Shown one piece after another: positions 10,111-21,533 of a DNA stretch of 64,000 nucleotides. The translations under genes and the position numbers were made by a program. Source of the DNA: Diphasiastrum complanatum (taxonomy: Eukaryota; Streptophyta; Lycopodiopsida; Lycopodiales; Lycopodiaceae); assembly GCA_029204225.1 (NCBI GenBank), contig CM055093.1, forward strand, positions 2,336,887 through 2,400,886, written 5' to 3'. The notes below the pieces were generated by a model. It had not been told where the DNA came from. It was given only the letters and a program-made list of their open reading frames with translations, and did not search any database. The first letter of the stretch is position 1. The number at the start of each line of letters is the position of its first letter.

Positions 10111-10292
10111 CCCCTCGGTATACCCGTGCTATAAACAACGCAAAAACGAGGTGAAGAAGCCTCGATTACCGAGGCAATTATCGAGGATCTCGTTCCGAGG
10201 TATACTTCAGGGTGTATACCGAGGTTTATGGCTTTTTTTTGAATTTTGTTTTTCATAAAGCCTCGGTAATAGGGTCGGATCATGTTGTAGTG
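10111..10292. repeat. Right terminus and subterminal repeats of CACTA-like element
   Basis: CCTCGG/CCGAGG motifs recur at about 10113, 10172, 10195, 10218 and 10260, ending in ATGTTGTAGTG at 10282-10292, which is CACTACAAC on the other strand. Six bases later a second CACTACAAC starts at 10298 in the opposite orientation. Confidence 0.6.
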
Positions 10293-10297
10293 ATATT

Positions 10298-11690
10298 CAC
10301 TACAACTCCTTAGCTGGAAATTGTCTTAAAAGTGCTATGAGTGAGATTTATTGGATTTGCTCTCATTTATGTATCAATGGTATAGATAAAGTGCAACAAC
10401 CCTTGCCTTACGTGTATTCAATTTCTCAGAAGTCTTGCCTTACAAAGATTATCTAGCCCGTACATTGCCCCGTTCTCTGATAATATTGATAATTCAACTA
10501 AAATCCTGAATGCATTAAAGGCTTCTTTTGACAAGACTATACCAAATAAATTTTTCCATATATATTATGTACATTAAAAGCCCACAAAAATATGTTCAAA
10601 TGGATTACAAATGCACATGACTGCTATTTCTCTAAATTAGCCACATTCTTGACTGGAGCTCTCAGTATGCTAACTCCTCTCCTCATGGAGGGAACAGGCC
10701 TCAAGGCAAATACTTACCAGAGTATCCTTAATGTGGACACTAATCTTTTATGGTAGTCTAATTCGTCTCTTGAATTCTACGTCAATGTTACAACAAAAAT
10801 AAATAGTATGTGGACTACTAACATAGCTAAATGCTATGAGAACATTCCATTGAATGGACCCGATGGACTAAAAAGAGTTATAAGTAAACTTTTAGGATTT
10901 ACCATCAAGCATACTAAACTTAAGGCTATTGCCTATAAATGGAAATCTAGAGATGGGCTGTTCAAATGGACATGGAAATTAATGAAGTCTAGTCAATCAA
11001 AAACTATTGATAATGATAAATTATGTGAATGGAATGACTTCCTGATATGATAACTCTATTGTCATACTAGGTGACAAAACATGGAGACAAATTTGTAGTA
11101 TACCTATGGGTTTCTCATGCTCTCCGATATGGTGTAACTAGTATCTAACTTACTATGAGATGCATTTTATCAAAACACTTTCCAAGCTTGGAGCTCTCAA
11201 ATATATGAGAAATTTTAAGTACACCTTCCAATACATTGATGATGTATGTTTTATTAATAATCCTGTGGTCCTACAATTTTTGGAAAAAAACAAACTCGAT
11301 TAGCGAGTAATCTCTTTTGGATTTACCCTTTTGAATACCTAGAGATTAAATTTGAGGATGTTGAGAATTATATTGTCAACTTCTTAAGCATCACTACCAG
11401 ATTTGATCCAATTACCGGTGCTTTCATATGTCTAAATATGATAAGAGGAGGGCTCTACCATTCTTTGTCTGTCAATTCATCTAGCTTCAAAAAGGCCTAT
11501 TTTTAACTCATACAAAGTGATCATTTCAGAGGTTATAGCTGCTACGTACTGTTGTATTGACCAAAATACCCTAACTGAAGAGGTGACAAGGTTGATACAT
11601 GTCACCAATATTGTTAAGAGTAAACAATTTTTTGGACTTAAGTTTACATTACCTTATGGTGATAGGTTATTTCTGGCAGGTAGTTAGCAT
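10298..11690 (+). pseudogene. Penelope-like reverse transcriptase remnant
   Basis: An open stretch at 10808-11048 reads AKCYENIPLNGPDGL, resembling the catalytic-Asp motif region of Penelope-like RTs (usually D-I-K-x-Y-x-x-I-P). After a frameshift near 11050 the next frame gives QICSIPMGFSCSPIWCN, an in-frame stop, then YLTYYEMHF and FQYIDDV at about 11229-11246. The IPMG...SP...N.YL..YE and F.YIDD pattern is that of Penelope-like or related non-LTR RTs, not LTR elements. Later frames keep YPFEYLEIKFEDVE and a TGAF motif. Upstream 10299-10800 is the decayed N-terminal region. No GIY-YIG endonuclease is recognisable. Penelope-like elements (Dryad group) are known from conifers, which fits; assignment to that group is inference. 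Confidence 0.6.
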
Positions 11691-11745
11691 CCCCTCTCAG
11701 GGGTGCTAACTGATCGCTGAGATTCTCTGCTAATTGCGGGACGAT

Positions 11746-12346
<601 letters not shown>

Positions 12347-14284
12347 TTCTTCTTCCCTTAATATAGCTTTGTCCTCATCACAAGTTAGTAACATCACCTT
12401 CATGTAAATCACTTACATGAACATTGATTGAAATATTACCTAACCGAGGAGATGAAAGTTAAAGAAACAATAATAATAATTACAGTCTGAAATTATCCAC
12501 AAACTATGGTAGACAATTCATAAAGCTTACAAGTACAAATATCCTTAGAATCCACAATTCTAGAATATAATAATTCATTCAACTAGAATCTCTAGGAGAA
12601 TTATTAAGATGTAAAATGATTAAACCTCGACTGAGTATCCTAGATCCTCTCTTGAGTTAAATTCCCATGTTTCTAACATCAAATGCAAGAAAAACAACAA
12701 TCATTCATCTTAATAGATTTTTCTGTCCCCTATGATAACTGGAGATCTAATCAAAAGAACTGTACTCAAGCATCTGCAGACCATGAACTACAGAAAATAG
12801 CATCCACTAAATTAATTAAACTCTCCACAAGTAAAATAACTTACCTTGTGCGAATGTCGGTGAGATCCATAGGCCCATACTTAATCATTATGGGATACTG
12901 GAGTATACATAGCTCAGGAAAAGTAAGAATCATTCCAAAATTTTTCCCACTAGAAAAGTACTGGATTTCAGAAACATTCTCCTAACATGATTCTCTGATA
13001 GAAGTGCTAGATATTCAAGTTCTATATACCACATGTAAGTAAAGACAAAAAGCATATCAAAATGATAATATCAATCGAATTAATTATGATTTGTTATCCA
13101 ATTGAGCGCTGTAGGATACAATTACTAATGAGCTAAGCTATTCCTTAACTAAGGAATACTCTATACCAATAATAATGTATATCCAATGCACATAATTTTC
13201 ACCGATATATCCCGATGATTCACAAATCATGCATCTTACAAGCAATATAATTCAAAATAGTCAGTTTCTGGTGAATCCTCGTCACACTGATTGTTTTACC
13301 AATTAACTTCATCCATGAGTAATTAACTTCTCAAGTTAATTGCCAATGATTCAGAAATCTCAAATGTCTAGGTGCAGATCTTGATTATACTAATATAACA
13401 CCACATTTAGATCTTCATCCATATTATCTATAAATTAATCCATAAATCTTCCACACAGAGATCTATTGACTCTGCAAGTATCTATCAAAACAATACTTGA
13501 TCATATGTTTATGTTCACTGACTAGGTTAAGTGCACCAAATAACCCTAGTAACCAAGAATACATAGTAGATTCATACAAGATTAATCGTGCACAAATGTG
13601 AATAATCTCACTATGACCCAGTACATAAACACAATCTCATATGGCAGATTCCTCCAGAACCCACATATCTCACTGAGAATCTTGTAACTCAGCTACAGAA
13701 GAATTTCTATTTCTCATGAGTAAATAACATATCCGACAAATCTTTGAGGTGAATAACATTCAATCTCAGTAGGTTTCCAATCCAATTTTCTCTAATAACA
13801 AAGTTTCTTCCACTCAATCAACTCCTCACTGACCCTATTACTCAAACTAAGATTAGGTTGATCTAATACAGACATTTCAGATTTAAATCATGATCATACT
13901 TACTCCCATTCCAACCAGAATGGAATTAGTAACCTTTAACATTTTATTGTACTACTTATAGATAATGATTCAAATTTCAAACATGTTCTAGTTCCAGATT
14001 GTACACACAATCCCTAGAGAATTTCTCTCATTCAAAAATTTCCAATTTGGTATCTTACTCTGAAGCTATCCAAAATTACTTTCACAAAAATCTCATCTCT
14101 ATACCACAATTGGTTGTCTTCCAAGAACTATGCAACCAACAAATCTTCAATTATAATTTTATCCCATCACTTCACCCCTCCTTTTAAAGAAATTATCAAT
14201 TTCTATAAAAGTTACTGGAAAGATGACATACAAAAATATCCAAATCCATGAAAAGTTAGTAATAAGTGCATTCCACCAAAGAAT
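12347..14284. other. Noncoding stretch, nothing recognised
   Basis: AT-rich sequence with frequent stops in all frames and no element ends, motifs or domain matches that I can support. It may be the leader or body of an eroded LTR element belonging to the neighbouring candidate LTRs. Confidence 0.5.
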
Positions 14285-14846
14285 TCACTCAATTTTGAAT
14301 AATTGATCTTTATTTACAATAAAAAATGTCAAGTGAGAAGTGACAATTTTCAACAATAATAATATGCAATCCCAACAACAATCAAATCCAACAATCAGCA
14401 AAACACAAATAAAGCATGAGAGATGGAGGAAAAGTGATAGAGAGCAAGGACATTCATCAATCCATTTCACAAGAGAACCAATCTGCTTTATTGAAATGAA
14501 GAAATGGAACATGTGTAGGAACTCGAGTTGATTCCTTTTTATAGTAGAGAGGAGGACCCTGGCCTCTGAATCCTACTGGTCCATTTCTATCTCGCTAATT
14601 ATTTAAATTTAAAAAACAGTGGGAACCATCCAAATTGGAGGGAAGCCCAACTTTATTCACTAACTTGACATTTAGGCCTTGCGACATTAGAAGTCCTGCA
14701 AAAAGACCTAAAATTCCTTTTATTGACTTTCTAATTATCAAATAACTATGTGATCATCGGGTTGGACTTACACACGCAGGGTGTCAAATCCCTCTCACTT
14801 ATTAACTAGGGTTAGGGTTGCCTTGGGATCCGCAAACCCTCCAACA
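14285..14846 (-). repeat. Gypsy-like LTR (minus), left end undetermined
   Basis: The right boundary at 14846 reads, on the minus strand, TGTTGGAGGG. Copia coding sequence begins at the next base. Inside are a TATA box (CTATAAAAAGG on minus, about 14537-14547) and a downstream AATAAAG signal. The segment around 14757-14800 is distantly similar to the LTR at 24805-25625 (gg.cttacacacgcagg versus ggcttatacccgcagg), so it is probably a diverged member of that LTR group. The left end and target duplication were not found. Confidence 0.45.
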
Positions 14847-16001
14847 TGAAGGTATTGGTTCAATTGCTATTTGTCTCTCTACTAATAGGAAAGCAAGACT
14901 TGATGTGTTCTTTACATTCCTTCACTTTCAAAGAATTTGCTAAGTGTTGGTCAAATGATAGAGAAAGGATACATGGTAAAGTTTGGTGGTGATGCTTGTT
15001 TCATTACAAAGGAAGAAATCTTGGTTGCTAGGGGCAATAGACAAGGTAGACTTTTCAAGCTTGATGCTTTTGTTATGGCTAACAAAAAGGATGGAATGGA
15101 AAAGGAGATTGGTCTTAACTTTCCAAAGTTCCCTTTTTGCATAAATAAGATTGGTGGATCTTATGCAAAGTCTAAAAAGCTTCCTTATGCAAGATCTAGG
15201 TCAAGATCTAATATGCTTCTTGGCGATGTTCATCTTTGTTCTAACTTGGCTAGTTATGAGGATAATGATGGTATTTCAATGGTTCTTCATGGCAAGTGCA
15301 AGCATGCAAAAGGTAAGAAAAGATCCAACTTCATCAATGGAGGTGGTGAAGGTTCTTCCTTGGAAAAGGTTGTTGTTAATGATTTCTTTGATCATATGGA
15401 AAAAGATGTTGCTAGGTGCATGCATGTAGGAGGTGGTTCTTCTACATTCTTTTGTGATGAGTCCAAGAAAGTCATTTTTGCAGCAAGTGGAGTCACATGT
15501 CTTCATAAAGAGAGTAGATCAAATGGTTCTATCAAGAGACTTGGTGAGGGAGATAGTCACAAGTCAAGAAGAAGAGAAGTATGTGAAGAGTTCAAAGTAG
15601 GATGTACTTTGAATGATGTCATTGTGAAAGATAGTGAGGAAGAATCATTATCATATAAGTCATTACCTAAAAGATTGAGTAAAAGTTCTTGTTTGAAAAA
15701 AGAGAGTACTTCAATCACCCTTATCGTGAAGGTACTAATCATTTTTTTCATGGCTTCTAATGTCTTTAAGGTTTCTACTTCTTATGATGCAATCATTAAG
15801 AGGGAGTCTTATTAAGGAAAGAGCAATGGAAGATTGGTTCTTGGGAAGATCCAAGGCATGGATCTCACATCTCTTCATCAACTCAAAGGATTCTATGACT
15901 ATGAATTGATCACTCATGATCAAGATGGCAAAAGGTTGGTTGGAGAAGACTACATGGAGCAAATTGAGAGGCAATTTTTTCAAGGCAAGGAAGATCTCAT
16001 C
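14847..16001 (+). pseudogene. Copia fragment: protease tail, then ghost integrase and RT
   Basis: The start (EGIGSIAICLSTNRKARLD, a 2-nt frameshift, then LLSVGQMIEKGYMVKFGGDACFITK and RQGRLFKLD) is clearly copia protease to GAG-pre-integrase, close to the intact element at 5506. Beyond that a 292-codon frame stays open to 15815 but only ghosts of integrase remain. KSKKLPYARSRSRS matches KSHRLAYSRSTSRS of the intact protein, and most catalytic residues are gone. After one stop, 15816-16001 reads on in frame as an RT ghost ending GEDYMEQ, versus EEDIYMEQ in the intact RT. It is interrupted at 16002 by another copia element. RT and RNase H activity are absent. Confidence 0.7.
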
Positions 16002-16916
16002 TGTGAAGAATAAAAAGCCATCCAACTTGTCTATAGGGGTTGATGAGGAAAATCATCTTGCTTGTGTAGCTACAAGTTTTAAATATCATTTTCTAGTATG
16101 TACAAACTCGAGCTACATGACATGCACAATGTCTAGATGGTCATATTCACTTTGTTCCATTGTATATATCAAAGGTATGTGAATTGAGCACATGACCTTG
16201 TATATCTAGGCGAGTTTGAGTTAGGTAGATCTAAATTTGATGACATGCATAAAAGTAGATGACATGCAAAATCAATTAAAGTGCATGCATGCAACATGCA
16301 ATCACTGCATGCAACATGCAAGTTATTACACATGTTCTACACATGTCCAAGTCATCTACGGAAGTTACATGCAAGACATGCAAGTACTATTTGACACATG
16401 CATGTAGTTTGTAGGTTCATAGTTGAGAAATTGACATTTGGCAAAGTAGGTAGGAGTTAGGTGCAAATTCAGCATGCAAGCTGTTAGGTGTCAATATGGT
16501 AATAGTTTATACTTGATTAGATGTATGGAATGCATTGAATGCAAGGAGTACCATGAATTTTGGCTCTCCTATATATGTACATATCATTCTCATTCATAAC
16601 TAATGATGAATCAAGCTTTGGTAATGTCATAACGTCAAAATTGGATCTCATGTTATTTTGCTTGTTTTGATATTCTCTCTCTAACAAGAGTAGAAGGTCT
16701 TCTTCATACATTCTTTTGCTTATGTATTCTCTCTATTTGTGAGGAATTAGTATTGCTTTGATCTGTAGCATTCTAGATTGTGCTCTAGCCTCAGATCCAT
16801 TGGTAGATTGCAGGATTGCTCTACAGGTGTTCTGTGTGCCATCACAAAGCATGGTAAAGATCATTCACACATTTGTTGTGGTTCTTCACACATGTGAATT
16901 CGCTGGATTTTTCACA
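16002..16916 (+). repeat. 5' LTR of defective copia element
   Basis: It starts TGTGAAGAAT and ends TTTTTCACA, followed by the primer site. It carries about ten CATGCA motifs between 16245 and 16480. Its first 345 bp recur at 20223-20567, and a diverged relative is at 28740-29030. Confidence 0.92.
16245..16480 (+). promoter_or_regulatory. Cluster of CATGCA (RY) motifs in LTR
   Basis: About ten CATGCA or CATGCATG motifs lie within roughly 240 bases of U3, several as tandem GCATGCAACATGCAA units. In seed plants CATGCA is the RY element bound by B3-domain factors of the ABI3/FUS3 group in embryos. The motifs are seen; the regulatory role is inference. The part retained in the truncated 3' LTR (20460-20545) and in the relative at 28895-28980 has them too. 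Confidence 0.5.
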
Positions 16917-16934
16917 TGGTATCAGAGCCATACC
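16917..16934 (+). other. Primer-binding site, initiator-Met tRNA
   Basis: TGGTATCAGAGCCATACC directly follows the LTR. Confidence 0.93.
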
Positions 16935-17699
16935 ATGTTTTGAATGCTACTAACATCAGGTGTATGAAGATTTTTTTGTCAATTCAAGCTAGGAAGCTGT
17001 TTAGCAGTGTTTTGCTATCTTTTCTTGAACAGTTTTTTGGTGAATGAGGTTAGAACTGATATTTTTAGTCCAGAACAGAGGATGTACGGAATTATAACTT
17101 TTCACATGTGTGAAAACCAGAATACATCATTTGACTCTATCTCCTCTATGTTAGATCCAAAGATACTGATATTATATCTTGTTGGAAAGCTAAAAGAGTC
17201 CTCTTTCCATTGCAATAGGTTTCATTCAATTTTGATGTCCCTAGTAGGAGTTATAAGCTCTTAAAGAAGGGTAGGGAGAGACCCAAAACCTGAGTGGACA
17301 CTTTTTGAATTGATTATATTGCATGCATGATTCATTATTCACAGTTTTGGTACTCAATCTGAGATAGAATTGGATAAGACAAATTTTTGTTGTCATAGAC
17401 ACATCATTTCACACAATGTGTTGTGTTTTGAGTTGAATGTGTGTTTCTAGAGTGTTTTTCATTCAATTGAAACTCGTGGAAAAAATTGACATCAGAATTG
17501 TAAGTGCTTCATCTGTAGATAGAGGCTAGATCTAAATTCAAGTTGATTGGTCCTTTGTTGTGAGATAGGTCTCACATATTCTGTTGCAAGATTTTACATA
17601 GGATCTGGTAGTACAACCAATTATTTTGGTTCCTATAGTGAGAGAGAAGCAACACATTCAATTCCATTTTGTTGTCCAATTACAAGAGTCTTCACATTC

Positions 17700-18848
17700 A
17701 TGGCATCTGTAGGAGATTGTCTCTTTAAAGTTAGTGAAAGACTAGATACCTTCAATTATTCAGTTTGGAAGGATAGGATAGAATCCTTGTTGATTCTTTA
17801 TGGAGTAATGGACATTGTAACAGGAATTGAAGTTGAACCTGAAGCTTATGATGAGGCTCAGAGATTCAAGAAGAGAGCAAGAATTTCTCTTCATATCATC
17901 AAATTGAACATCTCTGATGAGATGTTGAGAGAAATAAATTCATGCACCTCAGCCAAGGATACTTGGGAAACTCTTAAGAGCCTTCATGAAGCAAAGCTCA
18001 AGTCAAGAGGGAGGAGCAAGAACAGTTTTTCTCAAGCCTTCACCAAGGACAAAGCAAAGAACAAAGACCAAGGTGGAGTAGAAGATGATTCAACTCATTC
18101 TTCTAACTTCAAGAAGAAGACTCAAGAACATCAAGCCAATGTTATCATAGAAGACTCACATGCAAGTTGTGGAGAGGCATCTCTCATGATGTCTAGTTTC
18201 TCTTCTTTACCCTTTAATGATGTATCTTGGTATATTGATATTGGAGCCACAACTCATATGAGTTGCTCCAAAGATTCTTTTGTTTCTATTGAATCTGTTC
18301 TAGATCCTAAGAAATCAATATACACAGTTGTTGGTGATGCATGTGCAATTAAAGGAGTTGGAAGTTGTTCCTTGAAACTTGCATCTTCTATGAATTTTTC
18401 ACTTTCCAACGTACTTTATGTTCCTAATCTCACAAAGAGTGTGATTAGTGTAGGAAAGCTGTTAGATGATGGTTTTGAAGTGGATTTCAGTATCAAAAGT
18501 TGTCTCATAAAGAAAGAAGATAAGATCCTTGCATGTGGTTCTAGATATGGAGGTATTTTTAAGCTAGATGTGCATGAAAATTCAAGTGCATGTGATGTTG
18601 CATTGATGTCTTATGTTTCCAAGGAGGAGCTATGGCATGGGAGGTTGCATGTTTCCAATTTCAGATATGCCTATTATACTCAAGGAGATCAAGCCAAGAG
18701 TGGCTTATTCTATGGCAAAATCACATACGGATCCATATTTGATGTCTACTACCAAGACAAAACATCCTATGGAGTTGGAACATTTGGATGTTCATCTTTC
18801 TTTATCAGTAAGCAAGAAAGGTGTTTCTTGATTTGCATGTACTATTGA
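17700..18848 (+). pseudogene. Copia Gag and protease, damaged, entering ghost integrase
   Basis: The ATG at 17700 (MASVGDCLFK context, matching MASNGG of the intact element) opens a frame of about 382 codons; the frame is open further upstream to 17547 but those residues are leader. UBN2-type Gag follows (FNYSVWKDRIESLL, KRARISLHIIKLNI). The central Gag portion and the CCHC knuckle are missing. Protease is present, but the catalytic triplet reads Asp-Ile-Gly (YIDIGATTHM) instead of Asp-Ser-Gly, so it is probably inactive. LSNVLYVPNLTKSVISVGKLL and a GAG-pre-integrase ELWHGRL follow, after which homology fades to ghosts. It closes by frameshift near 18848. Confidence 0.8.
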
Positions 18849-20160
18849 TGGTTCCACAAGTTACATTTGGCTATGTCTTGTCTCTTCAAGTTTTATGGTT
18901 CATGTGTATGTTCCATCATGCAAAACTTTATGAAGTTATGGAGCTAATGGAAGGAGTGCACTATATAGAGTCTTGTTCAGTTATAAGCCTAAGGATGTGT
19001 ACCTTAGTGTTCTTGCAGATTATTGCTTTTCATGTGGTTTCTTGGAAGGAAAGAAGGATGGAGATCCTAGTTTATGGATCATGGTTGGATGCTTATCCAC
19101 CAAGGAAGGCTACATAGCCTTTACACTCTCTATCTTGAAGGTGTTTGAGCATGGAGATTTACTTGATTTTGAAGATCTATTTTCTATCTTGGAAGTAGCC
19201 GAGAGCACAGTGTCTCTGAGTGCATCACAAGTCATTGCTATGGTGAGTAATCAAGTTGTGAAGGGGTCGAGGTTTGAAGAGGAGTATCCTCAACATGCAT
19301 GTCCAAGAAGATCTTTTTTATTGTACAAGGCCGAGTCCTTGTTGATCTTATTTCATGGAAAAGAAAGGATAAGTAAAGGTGGTATTCATTCTATTCTACT
19401 CACCTATGGTTCCCTTTCTTGGTTTGATGATGTACCTTGCTTAGTTGAGATTTGCTTATCTCAAAGATCAAGTAAGACTGTTCTGGTTTTGAATGAAGTC
19501 TTTAGTTTGGAATTAATTCTTGTCATTGGTGACTTGATTATGTTTCCAAAACATCTAGCAAGCAAGATATTGTATCATCATTTGTATGCCCTTAAATTGA
19601 GTAAGAGCAAGTATGAGTTTAGTACTCATAGTTTGAAAAAAGGAGTTTTTTCATGTTTTGAGGCATTTTGTGAATTTCTTTTGAGAGTAAGTGAAACATC
19701 CAATGAGGACACTTACATCCTTAAGAAAGTATTTAGCCTCGATTTGATCAAGTTTGAGTATGGTTTCAAGATTAGATCCATTTTGGATAGAGTTCATAGT
19801 ATTTGGACTAGTGAAGCTAGTGTGCTTAATCTTGAATATTGCTCAAGGTACAATCTTGATCTATATGATCTTTGTGGTCATTATGGGGCTTGGAGGCCTC
19901 GGATTTTTCAGATTTTGGTGCAGCCAACTTCATGCATTTGGACTTTGCAGTCACAGGATCGACATCATACATGCAAGAGGTACATTGGCATAGTGACAGT
20001 CTGGTGGAATATTTTTCAAAGGCATTTGGAAATATTTTTGTCAACGAGATCTTATCAGGGCTATGGTAAGGGTGCTGCTATGATGGATTCTTTGATCATC
20101 TTCAATGCAAATCCAAAGCAAAGAATCCACACACAAAAAGTTTCTTCATCAACAATTTGA
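18849..20160 (+). pseudogene. Ghost integrase and RT region, mostly open frame
   Basis: A 395-codon frame (18973-20160) plus a short preceding piece follows the order of copia pol although most diagnostic residues are changed. LFSYKPKDVYLSVLADYCF corresponds to the VLYGRRPSVKHCRIFGCTCF region. DPSLWIMVGCLSTKEGY corresponds to DPSSKKGVFVGYSEVSKAY. YKAESLLILFHGKE corresponds to the YKARLVAKGY region of RT. LYALKLSKSKYEF corresponds to LYGLKQAPRSWY. YVDD is not found. Alignment is by eye against the protein at 5506-9459. It does not look enzymatic, yet 395 codons without a stop is long for a dead sequence. Confidence 0.6.
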
Positions 20161-20212
20161 CCAACCTTGGAGGGTTTTCAAGTTCAAATGATCAAGCCAA
20201 GTTGATAACTTT

Positions 20213-20222
20213 TTAGGAGGAG
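20213..20222 (+). other. Polypurine tract
   Basis: TTAGGAGGAG immediately precedes TGTGAAGAAT of the 3' LTR. Confidence 0.85.
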
Positions 20223-20567
20223 TGTGAAGAATAAAAAGCCATCCAACTTGTCTATAGGGGTTGATGAGGAAAATCATCTTGCTTGTGTAGTTACAAGTTG
20301 TAAATATCATTTTCTAGTATGTACAAGCTCGAGCTACATGACATGCACAGTGTCTAGATGGTCATATTCACTTTGTTCCATTGTATATATCAAAGGTATG
20401 TGAATTGAGCACATGACCTTGTAGATCTAGGCGAGTTTGAGTTAGGAAGATCTAGATTTGATGACATGCATAAAACTAGATGACATGCAAAATCAGTTAA
20501 AGTGCATGCATGCAACATGCAATCACTGCATGCAACATGCAAGTCAGTACACATGTTCTACACATGT
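20223..20567 (+). repeat. Truncated 3' LTR
   Basis: It aligns with 16002-16345 with few changes, then breaks off after CACATGT. The remaining 570 bp of LTR are missing. Confidence 0.9.
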
Positions 20568-21488
20568 GTAGCTATGGTCTTGTGCCAAATTCGATACTGG
20601 ATTGCAAGAGTTTGGTCTAAGAGTGTCATGCAAATCCTTCTATAGAGTTATCTGCTACAATTTTTTATTTTTTTCTCTTATTTCAAGTTTTGTCCTGTCA
20701 ACTGTGTCGTTTGTTGCTACTTGTTTGTTTGTTCTATTGTCGTATGGTTTGGTGTGTTTTCTTTTGCAACAACACTATAGGTGATATTTCACCAACAATT
20801 TTATTCTACCTCTACAGTTGCAGTATCACACGAATTTTCATTGGGATATATCTCTACATATTAACCAATGATTTCAACAACTTTCAATATGAACAAAAAG
20901 AGCAGTCAAGGACTTCAACAACAAATGCTCGGTTTGGCAACAAAAGGAGCATCTTATCATACTGCAACCATGATCTAGCAAAAGATCCATCTTCCCAACA
21001 AGCTGGAATATTTGCGACAACACCACCACTGCCATCATCAATAAGCAGTTGGTTTTACGTAAGCACTACAATATCCATGCTTTTCCAATTGCCTCACCAT
21101 GGCCATCAAATCATCAATAAAGTGATAGCTTGTACCAGTGAAGGGCTCTCAAGTCAAATCAAAGGAAAACGCTATGTGCAAACCGACGCAGACGACGCGT
21201 GTTCCTACCAACGCCAACAACAATGCTTCATTGGACGAACATACATTGAGCAGTGGTCAGAATCGTGTCTCACGCATATACTACCACTGTTCTACATCAT
21301 TCATTTGATCATCTGTGGAGGCCACAAGAAACACAAGTCATCAACAAACAACATCTCAATTACCTACGCAAACTGAAGGAATCTCAAGTCAATCAAAGAT
21401 TGAAGCTATGAGCGCACAACCTCAATGAAAAAGCTATTTTCAAAGACGAGCAATGATGATTCTGTGGAGAATTGTACAAAGAGCATTG
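20568..21488. other. No supported feature
   Basis: Unassigned sequence. A 228-codon frame exists (20690-21376), but its low-complexity, Leu/Cys/Phe-rich start and lack of any recognisable domain give no reason to call a gene. The right edge abuts the GTTAT target duplication of the gypsy element. Confidence 0.5.
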
Positions 21489-21493
21489 GTTAT

Positions 21494-21533
21494 TGTGGGG
21501 TCGAAGATCTCTCATAGTATAGCCCTTCCACCT
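21494..21533 (-). repeat. 40-bp stub of the 3' LTR
   Basis: It matches the terminal 40 bases of the 5' LTR (24805-24844) with two changes: the block tgtggggtcgaa, then atctctc and tagtatagcccttccacct. It ends directly at the GTTAT duplication. Confidence 0.85.

Larger units (their letters stand above)
2219..10292 (+). mobile_element. Right part of a CACTA-like DNA transposon, split by a copia element
   Basis: The right terminus at 10284-10292 reads, inverted, CACTACAAC, the class-defining start of CACTA (En/Spm) elements. Inside it, 3550-3677 and 10111-10270 carry about nine CCTCGG/CCGAGG motifs in both orientations, like the subterminal repeats of this superfamily. Rejoining these two pieces restores one array, because the copia element at 3678-10109 sits exactly between them with an ACCCC duplication. 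Transposase-like exons lie further left. The left terminus was not found and may be outside the window or replaced by the retroelement debris at 1-2190. Terminus and repeats are seen directly; superfamily assignment is inference. Confidence 0.55.
16002..20567 (+). mobile_element. Defective Ty1/copia derivative with ghost pol
   Basis: It has a 915-bp 5' LTR, an initiator-Met primer site, a leader of about 780 bp, gag-protease, a diverged pol remnant, a polypurine tract and a 3' LTR cut off after about 345 bp. It is inserted in the RT ghost of the element to its left. The left flank is TCATC, but the truncated right end prevents a duplication check. No YVDD or RNase H motif is present, so it could move only with enzymes supplied by another copy. 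Confidence 0.85.

Noticed and set aside
11680-11745. Possible hammerhead ribozyme by the Penelope-like remnant
   Set aside because: An imperfect hairpin and a ctgatcgctgag stretch exist, but the conserved CTGANGA and GAAA core is not present.
16245-16480. CRISPR-like array of CATGCA repeats
   Set aside because: Irregular short motifs without unique spacers, inside a eukaryotic LTR.
20690-21376. 228-codon plus frame
   Set aside because: No recognisable domain, low-complexity hydrophobic start, no splice or promoter support; chance frame more likely.
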